Source of the DNA: Bacillota bacterium
GTDB lineage: Bacteria; Bacillota; Clostridia; Christensenellales; Aristaeellaceae
Direction of reading: 5' to 3'
DNA: 44,689 bases
Assembly (NCBI GenBank): GCA_023411395.1
Contig: JAEYOV010000053.1
Coordinates: 1 to 44,689 of the forward strand
In this document: positions 40,974 through 44,689 of the stretch, piece after piece
How the letters are laid out: each line of letters opens with the position of its first letter
How positions within the stretch are numbered: the stretch's first letter is position 1
Notes under the pieces: model-generated
Database searches by the model: none
Told to the model about the DNA's origin: nothing
What the model saw: the letters and a program-made list of their open reading frames with translations, nothing else
Made by a program: the position numbers and the translations under genes

Positions 40974-41002
40974 AGTCCTGCCTCATGGCAGGGCTTTTTT
41001 TT
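40974..41002 (+). terminator. terminator of rplJL
   Basis: GTCCTGCC-TCAT-GGCAGGGC followed by eight T residues. Confidence 0.95.
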
Positions 41003-41021
41003 GCGCCTGTCCTAAGAATTC

Positions 41022-41050
41022 TTGACGTGGGACTTGCAGTCTGTTATCAT
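41022..41050 (+). promoter_or_regulatory. sigma-A promoter of degV
   Basis: TTGACG (41022-41027), 17-bp spacer, TATCAT (41045-41050), 60 bases before the ATG. Confidence 0.8.
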
Positions 41051-41110
41051 AAAACTGGCAGCAAATAGCATCGAACGGCATAAGTACCCCGCCGTCGCAA
41101 GGAGGTAGCC

Positions 41111-41977
41111 ATGTCTTTTTGGATCGTTACGGACAGCTGTACGGATTTCCCCGAGGCATATGTGCAAAAGCAAAAAAATCTGACCATCGTCCCGCTAATG
41201 TATCAAATAGAAGGCCAATTTCACACGCCGGACGGCTCGGACGAAAGCACGCGAGCTTTTTATGCCAAGCTTCGCGACGGCGTAGTGGCTACCACCGCAC
41301 AAGTTACCACAGAGACATGGAAAGAGACTTTTCAAAAGCTCCTGACGGACGGCCATGATGTTTTGTGCATTGCCTTTTCCAGCGCTTTAAGCGGCACTTG
41401 TGATGCTGCTGTAATCGCCAAGGAACAGCTAAAGGAAGAAATGCCAAACGGCAAGCTTATTGTCATCGACTCCAAGTGTGCTTCCATGGGGTTGGGGCTG
41501 TTGGTACACCAGGCCCTGCAAATGCGCGATTCCGGCGCGTCTATCGATGAAACCGCCACATGGGTAACGGAGAATCTGCAAAAGGTTGTCCATTGGTTTA
41601 CGGTAGATGACCTCCAGTTCCTGCGCCGGGGCGGCCGCGTTTCCGCCACCAGCGCGTACCTGGGCGGCATCATGAAGATCAAGCCCATCCTCCACGTCAA
41701 CGAAGAGGGCAAGCTGATCCCCAGGGAAAAGGTTCAAGGGCGCAAGCGTTCGCTGCGCACGCTTTTGGACAAGGCGAAGGAAAACGCCGTGGAGCCGGAA
41801 AAGCAGACAATCTTCATCAGCCATGGCGATTGCCTGGAGGAGGCCGAATGGCTGGCCTCCATCCTGCGGGAAGAACTGCATGTCAAGGATGTGCTGATAA
41901 GCTTTGTCGGGCCCGTCATCGGCTCCCATTCCGGGCCAGGCACCATGGCCATCTTCTTCATGGGCACCCGTAGGTAA
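41111..41977 (+). CDS. DegV family fatty acid-binding protein
   Basis: A 288-residue DegV protein: WIVTDSCTDFP at the N terminus, TTAQVTTETW, FSSALSGTCDAA, the VDDLQFLRRGGRVSATSAYLGG motif and GPVIGSHSGPGTMAIFF at the end. In Firmicutes such proteins (FakB) present fatty acids to the kinase FakA. No FakA gene is in the window. AAGGAGGTAGCC-ATG. The next gene begins seven bases after its stop. Confidence 0.95.
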   Translation: MSFWIVTDSCTDFPEAYVQKQKNLTIVPLMYQIEGQFHTPDGSDESTRAFYAKLRDGVVATTAQVTTETWKETFQKLLTDGHDVLCIAFSSALSGTCDAAVIAKEQLKEEMPNGKLIVIDSKCASMGLGLLVHQALQMRDSGASIDETATWVTENLQKVVHWFTVDDLQFLRRGGRVSATSAYLGGIMKIKPILHVNEEGKLIPREKVQGRKRSLRTLLDKAKENAVEPEKQTIFISHGDCLEEAEWLASILREELHVKDVLISFVGPVIGSHSGPGTMAIFFMGTRR

Positions 41978-41983
41978 CCGGTC

Positions 41984-42676
41984 ATGCGCCGCTTATTCGG
42001 CTGGATTGGGCTTGCTTTTATGCTGGCGTCCACTTTACTGCTGGGCGCCAGCCGGCTTTTGCCTCAAATGGATGCCGCCCGCTGGGCGGATGCCGCCGAA
42101 GCAACAGGGCAGATCGTGGGCTTTGCCAGGAGTGGTCCCGGCCAAAGACCGCTCATATGCTTTGTGGCGGAGAACGGTGATCCATACGTATTCGAAGCGG
42201 ATGCGACCAACGCCGCCATGCGGCAGGGACAGCTTGTCACCGTCCGTTATTACCTGGAGCCCGATTTGCGGGCTTCACTAAAGATGGATTTCAGCCAGGT
42301 TATGCTGGGCCTTGGCATCGCCGGGTCAACCCTGATGGCATTAGGTCTTGCATCGCTGCTGATACAAATGCGAAAATCGTCTTTGCGCAGGCAGCTCATG
42401 CAGTACGGTATCCAGATCAATGCCACCGTTGATAGTATCAATATGAACCGCCATGTAACGGTCAATGGCCGCCATCCTTACACCGTCACCTGCACCCTCC
42501 GCAATCCGCAAGGTATCGGAGAATGGACGGTTAAGAGCGGCTGGGTTTGGAAGACTCCACCCGGCCTGCAGACAGGCGGCACCGTACCCGTGCTGGTGGA
42601 TGTGCACCGGCCCGGCCTGTATTGCGTACTGGTAGAGGAGGCAGCCGTATCCCCTGCCACATCGGAAGCCCTTTGA
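41984..42676 (+). CDS. membrane protein with DUF3592-like exposed domains
   Basis: The 230-residue protein has two hydrophobic helices (about 5-27 and 105-127). These flank an extracytoplasmic beta-rich stretch, and a second beta-rich region follows (VNGRHPYTVTCTLRNPQG...VPVLVDVHRPGLYCV). The alternation of a membrane helix with small beta domains resembles DUF3592 proteins, whose function is unknown. The ribosome binding site is poor (GTAGGTAACCGGTC), so translation may depend on coupling with degV. Confidence 0.7.
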   Translation: MRRLFGWIGLAFMLASTLLLGASRLLPQMDAARWADAAEATGQIVGFARSGPGQRPLICFVAENGDPYVFEADATNAAMRQGQLVTVRYYLEPDLRASLKMDFSQVMLGLGIAGSTLMALGLASLLIQMRKSSLRRQLMQYGIQINATVDSINMNRHVTVNGRHPYTVTCTLRNPQGIGEWTVKSGWVWKTPPGLQTGGTVPVLVDVHRPGLYCVLVEEAAVSPATSEAL

Positions 42677-42733
42677 TAAAGTACCGCCAGACGCTTTTTA
42701 TGGAAACGAAATCACAAAATCCTGTTGCGGCGG

Positions 42734-42762
42734 TTGACAGACGCCCAGGTATCGGCTATAAT
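42734..42762 (+). promoter_or_regulatory. consensus promoter of tRNA-Arg
   Basis: TTGACA (42734-42739), 17-bp spacer, TATAAT (42757-42762); both hexamers are perfect. Confidence 0.93.
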
Positions 42763-42787
42763 CAATAAGCCTTGTTTCAAGGCATAT

Positions 42788-42864
42788 GTGCCCGTAGCTC
42801 AGTTGGATAGAGCGTTGGACTCCGACTCCAAAGGTCACAGGTTCGAATCCTGCCGGGCATACCA
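42788..42864 (+). tRNA. tRNA-Arg (CCG)
   Basis: A 77-nt cloverleaf with CCA encoded. Anticodon stem TTGGA/TCCAA with loop CTCCGAC gives anticodon CCG. The acceptor stem is GTGCCCG/CGGGCAT (first pair G-U). The T stem ACAGG/CCTGC has an A-C mismatch at its base, where most relatives have a pair. The insertion sequence begins six bases after CCA. Confidence 0.92.
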
Positions 42865-42873
42865 CAATTTGTC

Positions 42874-42906
42874 CGAAAAGTCCGATAAAATCGGACTTTT
42901 CGTTGT
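42874..42906 (+). terminator. terminator of tRNA-Arg, formed by the end of the insertion sequence
   Basis: A 13-bp perfect stem CGAAAAGTCCGAT-AAA-ATCGGACTTTTCG followed by TTGTTTAT, ten bases after the CCA end of the tRNA. Its left arm is also the left terminal repeat of the insertion sequence. Confidence 0.75.
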
Positions 42907-42970
42907 TTATACCAATCTGTATACGCGGCATAATCCACACTTAAAATAAAAAAAGAAGAGCTCTCCCCTT

Positions 42971-44608
42971 CTACATTGCCTCAATCAGCGCCTTAATCCC
43001 CACCAGATTGATAGCCCTGCGAAGATTATAGGCAAGGAACGAAAGCCCCAATTCAGCCGTGGCTTTCAATTTTCCTTTGCATAGCAGATAGTGTGCTCCA
43101 TGGTACCATTTCACTGTACCAAATGGGTGCTCCGACAAACACATTCGTTCTTTGAGCTTGGCCGGATCTGGCTTGATTCGCAAGATCACCTGCCGGGGCG
43201 ATTTGTCTTTGCGGTGGAAGCTGTTATAAAACACTATGCCTTCGGGGAGCTGATTCAGCTTTATTCCACTCTTTCCGTACATTCTCACCGGTACGGCCTT
43301 TACCTCAGGTCCAAAGCTTACTGTCTTTCCCTTTCCCGAACCTGTGCATCGGTTCTGGCACTGCCGGCAAGCATTCTTGTTGGCGTAAATACCATTCTGC
43401 CCACGTGTTCTTATTTTGCTCAGGATCGCTCCCGTCGGACAAGTCACCGTTCCGTCATCGTTCAGCAGGAAACAGCTCATCATGCTCTGTTCCTTGATTT
43501 CTACCTGTATCGCCCCTCCCTCGTAGCAAGCGGGCAGCACTCCTGAGTGAATGCATCTTTGTATGTCTTCGGGCTTTGTTGAATTTCGTTTTTCCTGCGT
43601 GATATCTGCGGGTTGATGCTCCAAAGCATACACACGTTCTTCCTTGTCGTACTTAAGGGCCACATTCGGTACGATCCCATTCATTACGCAATCCAAAATG
43701 TCTTTCCGGCTTTCATAACCCTTGTCCGCAACGACCTCAATGATTCCTGCTCCCAACGTTTCCCTGGCGCTTTCCGCTGTTTCCTTGAGCAAGCCCTGGT
43801 CGGTGTTATGATTCGTCACCTTATACTCAGCTATCAGATGACTGCCTGCGTCCACCGCCGTCTGCACATTGTAGCAGCAATGAAAGCCATCCTTGCTGTG
43901 CATCCGCCTTGCTTCCGGATCGGTGGTAAGAAGCTGTGTTTCGCCGCTTTCCTTTAGCTCTTTCAGATATCCTTGGTATCTCTCTTTGCGCGCTTTCAAG
44001 TCCTCTACAGCTTGCCTCACCTGTTCTGCCGTCGGAGCTTCTCCCCCCGGCTCCCCATCGTCCGCTTTATCCATCTGTTGCAGGTATTCTCCAATATGTT
44101 CTTCGATCCGTTTCAGCTTCTTTTCTAATGTCTCCACATTATAACAGTTGTCCTTGCTGTTCACTGCCCTAAACTTTGAGCCGTCGATTGCCAACAGTTC
44201 TTTTTGATACAACCCCATCTTCATGCAAACCTTTACAAATGCCTTGAAGATGCTTTTCAGGGCGTCTGCATTATCCTTGCGAAAATCGGCTATCGTTCGG
44301 AAATCAGGCTTCAGCCTGTTCATCAGATAAAACAGCTCGATATTCCTTGCGCATTCCACCATCAGCTTCCGGCTGGAGCGGAGCTTGTTGAAATACCCAT
44401 ATACATACAGCTTCAGCAGATCGCGCGGGTCGTAGCTGGGCCGCCCTGTGTCGTTCGGCGTTGCTCGCTTGATACCCGCTTCTGTTAGGTCCAGGCTGTT
44501 GATGAATGCATCGATGACTCGCACAGGATTATCTTGCCCGACCAGCTCTTCAATACTGTCCGGCAACAGGGTGATCTGCCCGCGTTCCTGCCCCTTGATG
44601 TAGTCCAT
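42971..44608 (-). CDS. IS1182 family transposase
   Basis: The 545-residue protein is intact. The N-terminal part (LLPDSIEELVGQDNPVRVID, YDPRDLLKLYVYGYFNKLRSS) and LLAIDGSKFRAVNSKDN with the first catalytic Asp are typical of IS1182/IS1478-like members of the IS5-type DDE transposases. A central coiled, charged stretch (about 160-220), the second Asp in VVADKGYES and a Cys-rich segment (CRQCQNRCTG) follow. A TG-extended TATAAT lies about 30 bases upstream of the start, inside the right end. GGGGAAGAG precedes the ATG. No frameshift is visible, so it may be active. Confidence 0.95.
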   Translation of the reverse strand: MDYIKGQERGQITLLPDSIEELVGQDNPVRVIDAFINSLDLTEAGIKRATPNDTGRPSYDPRDLLKLYVYGYFNKLRSSRKLMVECARNIELFYLMNRLKPDFRTIADFRKDNADALKSIFKAFVKVCMKMGLYQKELLAIDGSKFRAVNSKDNCYNVETLEKKLKRIEEHIGEYLQQMDKADDGEPGGEAPTAEQVRQAVEDLKARKERYQGYLKELKESGETQLLTTDPEARRMHSKDGFHCCYNVQTAVDAGSHLIAEYKVTNHNTDQGLLKETAESARETLGAGIIEVVADKGYESRKDILDCVMNGIVPNVALKYDKEERVYALEHQPADITQEKRNSTKPEDIQRCIHSGVLPACYEGGAIQVEIKEQSMMSCFLLNDDGTVTCPTGAILSKIRTRGQNGIYANKNACRQCQNRCTGSGKGKTVSFGPEVKAVPVRMYGKSGIKLNQLPEGIVFYNSFHRKDKSPRQVILRIKPDPAKLKERMCLSEHPFGTVKWYHGAHYLLCKGKLKATAELGLSFLAYNLRRAINLVGIKALIEAM

Positions 44609-44689
44609 TCTCTTCCCCGCCTGTTGTTTATTATCCTTATTATACCATAATCTCTTCCTTCTTGCTTGACTTTTCGGACAGTCTGGCCA

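Larger units (their letters stand above)
42870..44680. mobile_element. IS1182-type insertion sequence, 1811 bp
   Basis: The 13-base sequence TGTCCGAAAAGTC at 42870-42882 is repeated in inverted orientation at 44668-44680, bracketing one full-length transposase gene. I see no target-site duplication (AATT left, GTCT right). At the left end the terminal repeat is part of a longer hairpin that also acts as terminator of tRNA-Arg, so the exact left boundary is less certain than the right one. Confidence 0.75.

Noticed and set aside
42870..44680. Integrated genomic island using tRNA-Arg as attachment site
   Set aside because: No integrase gene and no duplicated tRNA 3' end; the terminal inverted repeats and single DDE transposase show a simple insertion sequence.

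Overview
The window looks like a chromosomal segment of an endospore-forming Firmicute, most likely a fairly GC-rich member of Clostridia; I cannot place it more precisely by reading alone. The evidence is spoIIE, a two-domain gerM, three alpha/beta-type small acid-soluble spore protein (SASP) genes, a T-box leader, an L10 leader, rqcH, and consensus sigma-A promoters (TTGACA-17-TATAAT) with strong AGGAGG ribosome binding sites. There is no phage, plasmid or CRISPR content. The only autonomous mobile element is one IS1182-type insertion sequence at the right edge.

Layout, left to right. 1-1700: the end of a proline-rich protein, a very small secreted subtilase, a decayed gene remnant and a secreted unknown. 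1860-2016: a tRNA-fMet/tRNA-Met pair under a perfect promoter. 2049-5296: spoIIE translationally coupled to a carboxylesterase-like hydrolase. 5707-9170: a polar amino acid ABC transporter (ATPase, binding protein, two permeases). 9513-14764: a six-gene operon joining a D-amino acid aminotransferase, the two halves of D-glutamate cyclase and 5-oxoprolinase PxpABC. 15032-16963: a GH127 beta-L-arabinofuranosidase on the other strand. 17291-23599: a LacI-controlled maltodextrin-type ABC transporter with a secreted alpha-amylase. 24118-29231: the arginine operon argCJBDF. 29411-32488: a TrpXYZ-type ABC transporter behind a T-box with a tryptophan (UGG) specifier. 32627-38692: a phosphodiesterase, an RNase PH/XTP pyrophosphatase fusion, gerM, rqcH, an acetyltransferase and pyrE. 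38823-39651: three SASP genes. 39806-42676: rplJL with its autoregulatory leader, degV and a membrane protein. 42788-44680: tRNA-Arg(CCG) and the insertion sequence.

Two things stand out. First, the operon at 9513-14764 reads as a complete route from D-alanine and D-glutamate through 5-oxoproline to L-glutamate, with a polar amino acid importer directly downstream. The two D-glutamate cyclase domains, fused in vertebrate DGLUCY, are separate genes here. Second, three copies of a structured intergenic repeat, each a chain of perfect hairpins, lie inside or just after ABC transporter operons. Two of them separate the abundant binding-protein gene from the permease genes, the position that the REP element holds between E. 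coli malE and malF.

All functional calls come from reading motifs by eye; no database search was run.
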